Shown: piece after piece, positions 42,902 to 51,025 of the stretch
How the letters are laid out: each line of letters starts with the position of its first letter
Position numbering within the stretch: position 1 is the first letter of the stretch
Source of the DNA: Gordonia tangerina
Lineage (GTDB): Bacteria; Actinomycetota; Actinomycetes; Mycobacteriales; Mycobacteriaceae
Direction: 5' to 3'
Assembly (NCBI RefSeq): GCF_021556435.1
Contig: NZ_JAKGCU010000028.1
Coordinates: forward strand, 1 to 61,959
DNA: 61,959 nt
Program-made: the position numbers and the translations under genes
Notes under the pieces: generated by a model
What the model saw: only the letters and a program-made list of their open reading frames with translations
What the model was told of the DNA's origin: nothing
The model's database searches: none

Positions 42902-43192
42902 GTGGCTACGGAGATGGAACGGTTGTCTGTTGCGATCGCGGACCTTACGGCGGCTGTCGACAGTCTGGCTCGGTCTTCTGCGCTGGTCGGGGCTGCCGGT
43001 TCCTCGGAGACGAACCAGATCGCTTACTCGTTGCAGGAGGCTGCGACCAAGCTTGGCATGTCCGTGGATACGGTTCGCCGCGCGTACAGAGATGGTGAGT
43101 TGGTGTTCCGTTGGCGGGGCGGAAAATACTATGTGGAGCACTCGGAGTTGGTGCGGTGGGTGCGGTCGTGGGATGCGCCGCCGCCATACTGA
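42902..43192 (+). CDS. small MerR/excisionase-like HTH protein at the right end of the element
   Basis: About 96 residues: an N-terminal helix (METMERLSVAIADLTAAVDSLARS-like) and a C-terminal HTH_17 domain with SLQEAATKLGMSVDTVRRAYRDGELVFRWRGGKYYV. The start is unclear: GTG at 42902 or ATG at 42914. It lies 127 bp from attR and could be a recombination directionality factor or regulator. Confidence 0.62.
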   Translation: MATEMERLSVAIADLTAAVDSLARSSALVGAAGSSETNQIAYSLQEAATKLGMSVDTVRRAYRDGELVFRWRGGKYYVEHSELVRWVRSWDAPPPY

Positions 43193-43319
43193 GCGCAGGG
43201 CGTGACAGTGCATGCACAAACCGGAACGGGAGTGGAATGCGCTCACCATAAACGGTGAATAAACGATGGATCGGCCCAGGCGCAATACTAGGCCGATCCG
43301 CGTTTTCGCAGCTAGGCGA

Positions 43320-43358
43320 GTGCCCCCACCAGGGCTCGAACCTGGGACCTGCGGATTA
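43320..43358. repeat. attR: 39-bp att core inside tRNA-Lys
   Basis: Identical to attL at 29120-29158. Bases 43321-43358 form the 3' part of the functional tRNA-Lys on the minus strand. Confidence 0.9.
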
Positions 43359-43393
43359 AAAGTCCGTAGCTCTACCAACTGAGCTATAGGGGC
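43321..43393 (-). tRNA. tRNA-Lys (TTT)
   Basis: The 73-nt minus-strand cloverleaf has acceptor GCCCCTA/TGGGGGC, an anticodon loop with TTT (CTTTTAA), and a TTCGA T-loop. CCA is not encoded. It serves as integration site of the element: its 3' part is the attR core. Confidence 0.93.
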
Positions 43394-43474
43394 GTGCCCT
43401 GCGGGCAGGGCGACGACGAGTTTACAGGCATCATCGACGGCACCGTCGTCGGGTCGGTACGTCGTCGGTGCCGC

Positions 43475-43939
43475 TCATCGCCGCCGACCGTCGACGATGC
43501 CGGCTTCCGGGAGGACTGTGCGCATCGCCGCACTCAACTCGGTGGCGGTGGACACCACAACCAGCGTGTCGATCGGGCTATATGTGGCGTCGAGCCAGGT
43601 CACGTCGCAGCTGATCGCCAGTGCTTGCTCGGGGTCGATCGCGATGCCCCCGATCTCGGTCAGGGCGGCGAAGATCGTCTGCTCGGCTGCGTGGCCGGAT
43701 TCGTGCACCACGATCGCCTCCGGGCCGATGTCCACCCGTATCCCCGACCTGTCGACGTAAGTGGTCCCGGCGACTCGGCGACCTCCGTCCACCGGAGGCG
43801 CATCGTCGGCGTCGAGGTCGGCCGTGGCGATCGGGAGCAGGTGTCGTGCGACGAAACTTCGGATCGATGCGTCGTCGAACGGTGCCGTCCGACCGTTCGT
43901 CGACGGGTCGACCGGGCGCACGAAGAGTTGTTCCCCCAT
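43475..43939 (-). CDS. hypothetical protein
   Basis: This 154-residue protein starts MGEQLFVRPVDPS and ends near the tRNA-Lys gene. It has mixed alpha/beta composition with an HESGHAAEQTIFAALTEIGG segment. The HESGH is reminiscent of a zinc-protease HExxH but lacks the second His spacing (HESGH has E, so the core is present; no third ligand is obvious). AGAGAG precedes the ATG. It lies outside the integrated element. Confidence 0.6.
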   Translation of the reverse strand: MGEQLFVRPVDPSTNGRTAPFDDASIRSFVARHLLPIATADLDADDAPPVDGGRRVAGTTYVDRSGIRVDIGPEAIVVHESGHAAEQTIFAALTEIGGIAIDPEQALAISCDVTWLDATYSPIDTLVVVSTATELSAAMRTVLPEAGIVDGRRR

Positions 43940-44128
43940 CTCTCTTGCCTATCATGAATGCCGGATCGTTTTCAGCGAAGGGTGGCCACTCGGGGGACGC
44001 GAAGACGTGGCTTCCACACGACCGGTGTGATGGCGTGGAAACAGCGTCCGACCTCCCGATTTGTGAATTGTCGAGAGAGTGTCCTAAGCTGAGTCGGCTC
44101 CCAACGGAGACCTCCTCACGGAGAACCG

Positions 44129-44201
44129 GCCCCCTTCGTCTAGCGGCCTAGGACGCCGCCCTTTCAAGGCGGTAGCGCGGGTTCGAATCCCGTAGGGGGT
44201 A
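44129..44201 (+). tRNA. tRNA-Glu (TTC)
   Basis: This 73-nt cloverleaf has acceptor GCCCCCT/AGGGGGT (one G-U pair), anticodon TTC in the loop CTTTCAA and T-loop TTCGAAT. CCA is not encoded. First of a Glu-Asp-Phe group, divergent from tRNA-Lys. Confidence 0.94.
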
Positions 44202-44254
44202 CGCTTGCTCGGACCCTTCGCGGGGGTCGGAGAGAGTGCAACACAACAGAACAT

Positions 44255-44328
44255 GGCCCTGTGGCGCAGTTGGTTAGCGCGCCGCCCTGTCACGGCGGAG
44301 GTCGCGGGTTCGAGTCCCGTCAGGGTCG
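44255..44328 (+). tRNA. tRNA-Asp (GTC)
   Basis: This 74-nt tRNA has acceptor GGCCCTG/CAGGGTC, anticodon GTC in CTGTCAC, T-loop TTCGAGT and discriminator G. Confidence 0.94.
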
Positions 44329-44367
44329 CAAGTCTCTTGCGATAGGCATTCGGTTCGGGTGCCGTCC

Positions 44368-44441
44368 GGCCAGGTAGCTCAGTTGGTACGAGCGTCCGCC
44401 TGAAAAGCGGAAGGTCGCCGGTTCGATCCCGGCCCTGGCCA
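44368..44441 (+). tRNA. tRNA-Phe (GAA)
   Basis: This 74-nt tRNA has acceptor GGCCAGG/CCTGGCC, anticodon GAA in CTGAAAA, T-loop TTCGATC and discriminator A. The terminator follows 8 nt downstream. Confidence 0.94.
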
Positions 44442-44449
44442 CGTCACAA

Positions 44450-44475
44450 CCCCCGGAAATCACTCCGGGGGTTTT
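44450..44475 (+). terminator. rho-independent terminator after the tRNA group
   Basis: CCCCCGG (44450-44456) pairs with CCGGGGG (44465-44471) across an 8-nt loop and is followed at once by TTTT. This is a standard intrinsic terminator for the Glu-Asp-Phe transcript. Confidence 0.85.
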
Positions 44476-44481
44476 GTGTTG

Positions 44482-45414
44482 TCAGGGGTTCGCGTTCGCG
44501 GCAACCGCTCCGGAGGGCTCACCCAACAACTCGGCTCGCCGCGCGTCCGCGATCGCGCGGATGGCGTCGACCACCACGGCGACTTCCGGGCGCCGGGCCG
44601 ATTCGGTCCGCGTCACCAGCCAGTAGGTCAGTTCGGCTCCGACAGTGGGCAGCACGCGGACCAGATCGTCGTGCCGGTCGGCCATGAAGCACGGCAGCAG
44701 TCCGATGCCGGCGTGCGCGCGGGTGGCTTCGACGTGCACGAACACGTTCGTCGACGTCACAGATTCGGGCATCTGGGGGACCAGGGTCCGGGCCAGATCC
44801 AGATCGTCCACCTGCAGCATTGCGTCGACGAAGTAGATCAGCGGGTGAGCAGTGAGATCCCCGGGGCTGGTGGGCGTCTGGTGTTCGGTGAGATAGCCGC
44901 GCGAGGCGTAGAGACCGAGGCGGTAGTCGGCGAGACGTATCGCCTCGGCGCGGTGCACATGCGGCTCGCCGACGACGACTTCGATGTCGAGGCCGGTGCG
45001 GTGCTGCGACGCGAGTCGGGTGGCGGTGACGATCTCCACGCTCACTGCCGGATGGTGCCGCCGCACCGACACCGCGGCGGGTGCGGCGAGGTAGGCGGAG
45101 AACCCGTCGGTGGCCGACATCCGGACCACGCCACTCAGGCTCGGCGATCCATCGATGTCGGCCTCGAGTGCCCGCAGGGCAGTTTCGATGCGCTCAGCGG
45201 CGGCGAACGCCTGCCGACCGAGATCGGTCAATTCCCAGCCTCCCGCGCCGCGGGCGAGTGCTCGGCCGCCCATCGTGCGTTCGAGGGATTCGATCCGACG
45301 CGCGACGGTGGTGTGGTTCAGGCCGAGCGTGTCCGCGGCCGAGGTGTAGCGCCCGCTGCGACCCACGGCGAGAAGAACCAGCAGGTCGTCCGGACTCGGC
45401 AAGTCAGCAGGCAT
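44482..45414 (-). CDS. LysR-family transcriptional regulator
   Basis: This 310-residue LTTR has a winged HTH at residues 5-65 (LLVLLAVGRSGRYTSAADTLGLNHTTVARRIESLE) and an effector domain with LVPQMPE and GIGLLPCFMADRH. I start at the ATG at 45414; the upstream in-frame codons lie in the operator region. Divergent from the transporter and 3-hydroxybutyrate dehydrogenase genes, it is probably their regulator. Confidence 0.85.
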   Translation of the reverse strand: MPADLPSPDDLLVLLAVGRSGRYTSAADTLGLNHTTVARRIESLERTMGGRALARGAGGWELTDLGRQAFAAAERIETALRALEADIDGSPSLSGVVRMSATDGFSAYLAAPAAVSVRRHHPAVSVEIVTATRLASQHRTGLDIEVVVGEPHVHRAEAIRLADYRLGLYASRGYLTEHQTPTSPGDLTAHPLIYFVDAMLQVDDLDLARTLVPQMPESVTSTNVFVHVEATRAHAGIGLLPCFMADRHDDLVRVLPTVGAELTYWLVTRTESARRPEVAVVVDAIRAIADARRAELLGEPSGAVAANANP

Positions 45415-45453
45415 ATCTGCATTTTTGCAGATGCCCATCGCCGATCTGGGCAT
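45415..45453. promoter_or_regulatory. two adjacent inverted repeats between the LysR gene and the transporter
   Basis: ATCTGCA (45415-45421) with TGCAGAT (45426-45432), 4-bp spacer, and ATGCCCA (45431-45437) with TGGGCAT (45447-45453), 9-bp spacer. Both are perfect. Paired sites next to the LTTR start fit LysR recognition and activation sites. Confidence 0.6.
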
Positions 45454-45531
45454 TGCATGCGCATCCATGTTCATTCAATACTCGAGCGACACGTGACCCG
45501 AATCACATGAAATTCCCGCGAAGGAGTGAGC

Positions 45532-46914
45532 ATGTCCAGTGCAGAACCTGCGATGTCGTCGCGCGACGAACGGTCGGGCCTGCGTCGTATCGTCGCCGCG
45601 TCCATGGCCGGCACGATCGTCGAGTGGTACGAGTTCTTTCTCTACGGCACCGCAGCCACCCTCGTCTTCAGCAAGGTCTTCTTTCCCGACACCGGCAACG
45701 AGCTTGACGGCATCATCGCCGCATTCGTCACCTACGCCGTCGGTTTCGTGGCCCGGCCGCTCGGCGGCGTCGTGTTCGGTCACTTCGGCGACAAGTACGG
45801 GCGCAAGCAGTTGCTGCAGTTGAGTCTCGTGCTGGTGGGAGCGGCCACCTTCCTGATGGGATGTCTGCCGACATTCGGCCAGATCGGCTACTGGGCGCCC
45901 GCGCTGCTCGTCGCCCTGCGGTTCATCCAGGGTTTCGCCGTCGGGGGTGAGTGGGGTGGGGCCGTGTTGTTGGTGGCCGAGCACAGCCCCAACCGATCCC
46001 GCGCGTTCTGGGCATCGTGGCCTCAGGCAGGCGTGCCCGTCGGCAACCTTGTCGCGACAGTGGTGCTGCTGGTGCTCACCACCACCTTGCCCGACAGCGC
46101 ATTCCTGAGCTGGGGATGGCGTATCGCCTTCTGGCTCTCGGCGGTCATCGTGCTGGTCGGCTACTACGTGCGCACCAAGGTGACCGACGCGCCGATCTTC
46201 GTCGCCGCACAACGCGAGGCCGAGGAGATCAAGACATCGTCGTTCAGTGCGATCGAGGTGCTCAAGCGATACCCCCGTGGCGTGTTCACCGCGATGGGCC
46301 TGCGCTTCGCGGAGAACATCATGTACTACCTCGTCGTGACCTTCTCGATCACCTACCTGAAGGTCGTCGTCGACGCCGACACCGCCGACATCCTGTGGTG
46401 GATGCTCGCGGCCCACGTCGTTCACCTCGCCGTGATCCCGATGGTCGGACGACTGGCCGATCGTCTCGGCCGCCGGCCGGTCTACCTGTTCGGGGCGGTG
46501 ACGACCGCCGCCTGGGGATTCTTCGCTTTCCCGCTCATGCACACGGGCCATTACGGCGTCATCATGCTGGCGATCATCAGCGGCCTGGTCTTCCATGCCT
46601 TCATGTACGCGCCGCAGCCCGCGATGATGGCCGAGATGTTCCCCACTCGAATGCGGTACTCCGGCGTTTCGCTTGGCTATCAGGTCACCTCGATCGTCGC
46701 CGGATCGCTCGCGCCGATCATCGCCGCGTCGCTGCTGAGTCGGTTCGACTCGTCGGTGCCGATCGCGATCTACCTGGCCGCGGCCTGTGTCGTCACCATC
46801 ATCGCGGTGATCGCGGCGCGCGAGACCAGAGGACTGTCCCTGCAGTCGATCGACGACGCCGATGCGGCGCAGTTCCTCCACGTCGCGCCACGCCGGGAAG
46901 GGGTGTCGGTATGA
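45532..46914 (+). CDS. MHS-type MFS transporter (metabolite:H+ symporter)
   Basis: This 460-residue, 12-TM major facilitator has the MHS signatures: TIVEWYEFFLYGTAA at the start, GHFGDKYGRKQLLQL loop 2-3, RFIQGFAVGGEWGGAVLLVAEH and GRLADRLGRRPVYLFG loop 8-9. GAAGGAG precedes the ATG at 45532. With a 3-hydroxybutyrate dehydrogenase overlapping its stop, it probably imports 3-hydroxybutyrate or a related organic acid. Confidence 0.87.
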   Translation: MSSAEPAMSSRDERSGLRRIVAASMAGTIVEWYEFFLYGTAATLVFSKVFFPDTGNELDGIIAAFVTYAVGFVARPLGGVVFGHFGDKYGRKQLLQLSLVLVGAATFLMGCLPTFGQIGYWAPALLVALRFIQGFAVGGEWGGAVLLVAEHSPNRSRAFWASWPQAGVPVGNLVATVVLLVLTTTLPDSAFLSWGWRIAFWLSAVIVLVGYYVRTKVTDAPIFVAAQREAEEIKTSSFSAIEVLKRYPRGVFTAMGLRFAENIMYYLVVTFSITYLKVVVDADTADILWWMLAAHVVHLAVIPMVGRLADRLGRRPVYLFGAVTTAAWGFFAFPLMHTGHYGVIMLAIISGLVFHAFMYAPQPAMMAEMFPTRMRYSGVSLGYQVTSIVAGSLAPIIAASLLSRFDSSVPIAIYLAAACVVTIIAVIAARETRGLSLQSIDDADAAQFLHVAPRREGVSV

Positions 46915-47663
46915 GCACGGCGGAGCTTGCCGGGCGACGGGCGTTGATCACCGGTGCGGCGAGCGGCATCGGGCAGGCCTGTGCCCGCGCCCTCGCCGAG
47001 CGTGGCGCACACGTCGTCGTCGCCGACATCGACGAGGTCGGTGCCAAGCAGGTCGCGGCCGATCTCGACGGTGAGGCGTGGCACGTCGACCTCTGCGACA
47101 CCGAACAGTTCGATGGTCTCCGGTTGGATGTCGACATCCTCATCAACAACGCGGGTATCCAATCGGTCGCGCCGATCGAGGAGATGGCGCCGGACACCTT
47201 TCGCCGGATGCAGCGGGTGATGGTCGAGGCCCCGTTCCTGCTGATCCGTGCCGCGCTGCCGCGGATGTATGGGCGCGGATTCGGCCGGATCGTCAACGTC
47301 TCGTCGATCCACGGACTGCGGGCGTCGGCCTACAAGTCGTCCTATGTCACCGCCAAGCACGCGCTGGAAGGGTTGTCGAAAACCGTTGCACTGGAGGGCG
47401 CTTCACGTGGGGTCACCAGCAACTGCGTGAATCCCGGCTATGTGGAGACCGCGCTGGTGGCCCGGCAGATCAGCGACCAGGCGCGTGTGCACGGGATGGA
47501 CGCAGGTGAGGTTGTCGAGAAGGTGATGCTCACCGAGAGCGCCGTCAAGCGTCTCGTGCGGCCCAGTGAGGTCGCCGAGTTGGTTGCGTGGCTGGCATCC
47601 GACACTGCCGCCATGGTGACTGGCTCGTCGTATCCGATGGACGGCGGGTGGAGTGCCCGCTGA
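46911..47663 (+). CDS. 3-hydroxybutyrate dehydrogenase (SDR)
   Basis: This 250-residue classical SDR has TGAASGIG, NNAG, a catalytic Ser in VNVSSIHG, YVTAK and the 3-hydroxybutyrate-dehydrogenase-like C-terminal segment NPGYVETALVARQISDQARVHG. It oxidises D-3-hydroxybutyrate to acetoacetate with NAD+. The ATG overlaps the transporter stop (ATGA), so uptake and first oxidation step are coupled. Confidence 0.87.
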   Translation: MSTAELAGRRALITGAASGIGQACARALAERGAHVVVADIDEVGAKQVAADLDGEAWHVDLCDTEQFDGLRLDVDILINNAGIQSVAPIEEMAPDTFRRMQRVMVEAPFLLIRAALPRMYGRGFGRIVNVSSIHGLRASAYKSSYVTAKHALEGLSKTVALEGASRGVTSNCVNPGYVETALVARQISDQARVHGMDAGEVVEKVMLTESAVKRLVRPSEVAELVAWLASDTAAMVTGSSYPMDGGWSAR

Positions 47664-47767
47664 ACGGGCGGGGGCCTGGAATGTCGAGTTGCGTTCCGTT
47701 ACCGTTTCGAGACTTGTCATCTCAGTGCGGTATCACTGATGTCCCGTGCGTGCGTGCGTGTCCGATC

Positions 47768-47794
47768 CCGCCGGTAGTTTTTGGTTACCGGCGG
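47768..47794. terminator. hairpin upstream of the STAS gene
   Basis: CCGCCGGTA (47768-47776) and TACCGGCGG (47786-47794), perfect 9-bp stem, 9-nt loop containing TTTTT. It lies 105 bp after the 3-hydroxybutyrate dehydrogenase stop and may end that transcript. There is no U-tract after the stem. Confidence 0.45.
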
Positions 47795-47854
47795 ATCTGG
47801 CGTAGAGCACGTCCGTGACGGCGGATCAGTGCCCCTGCGACGATCGGTGACGCC

Positions 47855-48262
47855 ATGACCATTGCTCCTTTTCCGACCGATGACCAGAGCGACACGATCC
47901 CCGCGATCGACGTCTTCGATGTCATCGGCTCGGCGGAAACACCCCGGCAGCACACGGTTCCGCTCTACGAGTTCACCGTCGAACGACGCTCTGCGGGCAC
48001 CGTCTGGCTGCGGGTGACCGGTGAGATCGACCTCGCGGCATGCGGAGATCTGCAGCGCGCGATGACCCGCGCCGGCGCCGGGTACGCCCGGGTGATGGTC
48101 GACCTCGCCGACGTCTCCTTCATGAGCCCGCGCGCGGTCGGCACGATTGCCGAGCATCCACTGGTCGCCGCCGGTCGTGTCGACGTCGTCGCCCCGGCTC
48201 GCGCCACGCGCCTGCTCTTCGACCTCTTCGGCGCCGGAGGCCTGGTGGTCGACACGCGGTAG
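47855..48262 (+). CDS. STAS-domain protein (anti-sigma factor antagonist-like)
   Basis: This 135-residue protein has a STAS domain in residues 40-130: VTGEIDLAACGDLQRAM and VMVDLADVSFMSPRAVG. The usual D-S-S-G phosphorylation loop is replaced by S-P-R-A, so the phospho-acceptor Ser of SpoIIAA-type proteins is missing or shifted. It could be a non-phosphorylated or differently regulated partner of an anti-sigma factor; no anti-sigma gene is adjacent. Confidence 0.83.
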   Translation: MTIAPFPTDDQSDTIPAIDVFDVIGSAETPRQHTVPLYEFTVERRSAGTVWLRVTGEIDLAACGDLQRAMTRAGAGYARVMVDLADVSFMSPRAVGTIAEHPLVAAGRVDVVAPARATRLLFDLFGAGGLVVDTR

Positions 48263-48351
48263 TCGCGTTAGCGTGTTTCGTCTGGGCCGTGCGCACGGCC
48301 TGATCGCGTGAACGCCCGCCCGGCCCGACCGGTGCACGCGATACTGCGTCC

Positions 48352-49434
48352 ATGACCTCGCGACCCACGACATCGCGACCGACGCGCAATAGGGCCAACG
48401 CGGTGATGATCCGCAGTATCTACGGCACCACGTCGGTGGAATGGTTCTTGATCTTCGCCATCGGCACGATTTTGGTGACTCGGCTCTACCTGCAGCTCAC
48501 CGGCTATCCGCAGGTCGGTGGCGGCACGCTGCACATCGCGCACGCCCTGTGGGGTGGTGCGCTGATGATGCTGGCGCTGATCATCGGCTGGCTCTTCTTG
48601 GGTCCGGCCACCCGGGTCACCGCGATCGTGATGGGCGGCATCGGCTTCGGGCTGTTCCTGGATGAAATCGGGAAGTTCATCACCAAGAACAACGACTACT
48701 TCTATGGACCGTCGGCCGAGATCATGTACATCCTGGTCGTCGCGGTGCTGGTGATCAGTCGTGTCGTCCGCGACGTCAAGAAGCCGACAGTCGCCGAAGC
48801 GATGGCCAACGCCGCCACGATTGCCGCCGACGGTATCTCCCATGGTCTGCCCGCCCGCAGGCGCCGGCAGGCGGTCGGCTTCCTCGAGGTAGCCAAAGAC
48901 CAGGGCGCCGACCCGACGGCGATCGGTCACATACGTGGACTGCTGGATGCGAGCGCGGACACGCCGGATCGCCTGATGCGGCTGCGTGATCGGGCGACCG
49001 GGCTGATTCCCGACTTCTTCCGCAGCCCGCGCTGGGTGCCGGTGGTGGGGTGGTTGCTGGTGGCCAGTTCGGCATTCACATTTGTCCTCGGAGTCCTCGC
49101 CTGGACGTTCAACACGAGGGAGATGGGGGACATCGACCTCTATTTCGAGATCAGCCGCAACCCAACGGCGAACTGGATTCTGTTCGTCAGCGGTATCGCC
49201 ACCCTCGGGTTGTCGTTGCCGGCGATGATCGCACGTCGTCGCACCGACAGCGTGTGGCCGCTGCGGTCGCTCCGCATGGCCGCCTTGGTGTTCACCGTGA
49301 CCAACGCCCTGGTCGATTTCGCCCTCGAGGGGTTTGGTGCGTTGATCAATCTCGGTGTCGGGCTGTTCGGCCTGGCGGTCATCAGCTACCACCTCGGACG
49401 GCAGACCTCCGCCCACGACAACGCGCGGATCTGA
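48352..49434 (+). CDS. polytopic membrane protein, unrecognised family
   Basis: This 360-residue protein has about seven hydrophobic segments in two blocks: four N-terminal (about 29-145) and three or four C-terminal (220-350). A soluble central region lies between (160-215). A Gly-rich GGIGFGLFLDEIGKFITKNNDYFY segment follows TM3. No recognised domain. A 16-bp palindrome GGCCGTGCGCACGGCC lies at 48285-48300 before it. Confidence 0.72.
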   Translation: MTSRPTTSRPTRNRANAVMIRSIYGTTSVEWFLIFAIGTILVTRLYLQLTGYPQVGGGTLHIAHALWGGALMMLALIIGWLFLGPATRVTAIVMGGIGFGLFLDEIGKFITKNNDYFYGPSAEIMYILVVAVLVISRVVRDVKKPTVAEAMANAATIAADGISHGLPARRRRQAVGFLEVAKDQGADPTAIGHIRGLLDASADTPDRLMRLRDRATGLIPDFFRSPRWVPVVGWLLVASSAFTFVLGVLAWTFNTREMGDIDLYFEISRNPTANWILFVSGIATLGLSLPAMIARRRTDSVWPLRSLRMAALVFTVTNALVDFALEGFGALINLGVGLFGLAVISYHLGRQTSAHDNARI

Positions 49435-49458
49435 CTCTCACACCCGGAAGCAACCACC

Positions 49459-50127
49459 GTGGATGTCAGTTCCCATGTGGACGCACTCATCCTGGTCGAG
49501 CGCCGGGCGTGGTCAACTGGGAAGGTGAGCACTCTCGATCGCGCCGCCGTAGCCGCGCGGATCTCCGGATTCCGACGACACACGGCCGACCTGCCGGACG
49601 CGCGCTCGGCGGCGGTTGCCATCACCATCGCCGAACAGGACGGACAGCAGGGGATCTGGCTGACCAAGCGACCCGCAACGATGCGCCGTCACGCGGCGCA
49701 GTACGCACTACCGGGCGGGCGACTGGACCCGGGGGAGGACCAGCCGACGGCCGCCTTGCGGGAGTTACACGAGGAGATCGGCGTCGAGCTCCCCGCAGAC
49801 AGCGTGCTCGGCATGCTTGACGATTACCCGACCCGATCGGGGTTCGTGATCACGCCAGTCGTCTGCTGGTCCGACCAGACGCACGTTCCGGACCCCAACC
49901 CGGACGAGGTTGCCCAACTCTTCTTCGTCACCTTCGACGAATTGATGGTCGAGCCGCGGTTCCTCACCATCCCGCAATCGGACCGTCCCGTCATCCAGCT
50001 GCCCATCGTGGGTGCGTTGGTCCACGCACCGACTGCGGCGGTGATCTATCAGTTCGCCGAAGTCGTCCTGCGCGAACGGCATACCCGCGTCGACGGGTTC
50101 GAGCAGCCCGTCTTCGCCTGGCGCTAG
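49459..50127 (+). CDS. NUDIX hydrolase (NUDT7/CoA pyrophosphatase-like)
   Basis: This 222-residue protein has a complete NUDIX box [25 protein letters not shown] (residues 94-118). It is preceded by [20 protein letters not shown], which resembles the CoA pyrophosphatase motif upstream of the box. It would hydrolyse CoA or another nucleoside diphosphate derivative using Mg2+. Start is GTG at 49459. No clear operon partner. Confidence 0.85.
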   Translation: MDVSSHVDALILVERRAWSTGKVSTLDRAAVAARISGFRRHTADLPDARSAAVAITIAEQDGQQGIWLTKRPATMRRHAAQYALPGGRLDPGEDQPTAALRELHEEIGVELPADSVLGMLDDYPTRSGFVITPVVCWSDQTHVPDPNPDEVAQLFFVTFDELMVEPRFLTIPQSDRPVIQLPIVGALVHAPTAAVIYQFAEVVLRERHTRVDGFEQPVFAWR

Positions 50128-50227
50128 GACACCAGATTCGCCACCTCGGTCCTAGGTGTGGCGCCGGGGGTGGTACCAACGACAGCATGACCACGTATGT
50201 GATCCACGACATGACCGGAGCCGGCCG

Positions 50228-51025
50228 ATGACGACGGTGGCCGTCGAGCATCGCGGGGAGATCGCCATCGTCACGATGGACCGCCGTGACGCGATGAACA
50301 CGCTGAACGCCGCGTTGGTGCGCGATCTCACGGCTGTACTCGACGAGCTGGACCGGGACCAGCACTGTCGCGTGGTGATCCTCACCGGCGCCGGTCGGGC
50401 GTTCTGCGCCGGATTGGATCTGCGGGGGTATGGCGACGACGACTCGGTCGACGACGGCGTCATGATCGCGAGTTTTGAACGCCAGCAGGACATCGCCGGT
50501 CTGGCGCGCCGTCTGCACGGTCTACGCCAACCGGTCATCGCGGCCGTCAACGGTGCGGCGGCCGGCGGCGGATTGGCATTGGTGTGCGCCAGCGACATCC
50601 GGATCGGGTCCACCGACAGCGTCTTCGCGGTCGGCTTCATCCGCGCGGGCTTCTCCGCCTGCGACATCGGGGTGTCCTGGTTGCTGCCGCGACTGGTCGG
50701 CACCGGCCGCGCACACGAATTGATGCTGACCGGCCGCAAGTTCGACGCCGACGACGCGTTGCGGTACGGCCTGCTCGTCGACGTCGTCGAGCAGGCCGAC
50801 CTGCTGGCCGCGGCGATCGCCACGGCCGAATCGATCCTCGCCAACCCGCCGCTGTCGGTCGAGATGACCAAGGTGGGAATGTGGGCGGCGGTCGAGTCGA
50901 ACTCGTTCTCCGCGACGGTGGAGTTCGAGAACCGACAACAGATGATCACCGCGATGACCGACGACCGGAACGAGGCAACCGCCGCGTTCCTCGAGAAACG
51001 ACGACCGGAGTACCGACGACGATGA
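50228..51025 (+). CDS. enoyl-CoA hydratase/isomerase family protein
   Basis: This 265-residue crotonase has GRAFCAGLDLRGY and NGAAAGGGLALVCASDIRIG oxyanion-hole loops. Around FIRAGFSACDIGVSWLLPRLVG the second acidic position is replaced by Ala or Cys, so the exact reaction is uncertain. I use the ATG at 50228. The stop overlaps the ATG of the following SDR gene. Confidence 0.85.
   Translation: MTTVAVEHRGEIAIVTMDRRDAMNTLNAALVRDLTAVLDELDRDQHCRVVILTGAGRAFCAGLDLRGYGDDDSVDDGVMIASFERQQDIAGLARRLHGLRQPVIAAVNGAAAGGGLALVCASDIRIGSTDSVFAVGFIRAGFSACDIGVSWLLPRLVGTGRAHELMLTGRKFDADDALRYGLLVDVVEQADLLAAAIATAESILANPPLSVEMTKVGMWAAVESNSFSATVEFENRQQMITAMTDDRNEATAAFLEKRRPEYRRR

Larger units (their letters stand above)
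29120..43358. mobile_element. integrated satellite-like prophage element at tRNA-Lys(TTT)
   Basis: The same 39 bp are found at 29120-29158 and 43320-43358. On the minus strand they form the 3' part of tRNA-Lys; the complete tRNA is at the right end, so the element restores the gene on integration. A tyrosine integrase sits next to the left copy. The gene order (integrase and repressor leftward; excisionase, replication genes, WhiB, tape measure, HNH rightward), the 14.2-kb size and the lack of capsid, portal and large terminase genes resemble a PICI-like satellite more than a complete prophage. A decayed prophage is the alternative. Confidence 0.83.

Noticed and set aside
43475..43939. Zinc protease from the HESGH sequence
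   Set aside because: No third zinc ligand or protease fold features are visible, so the match may be chance.
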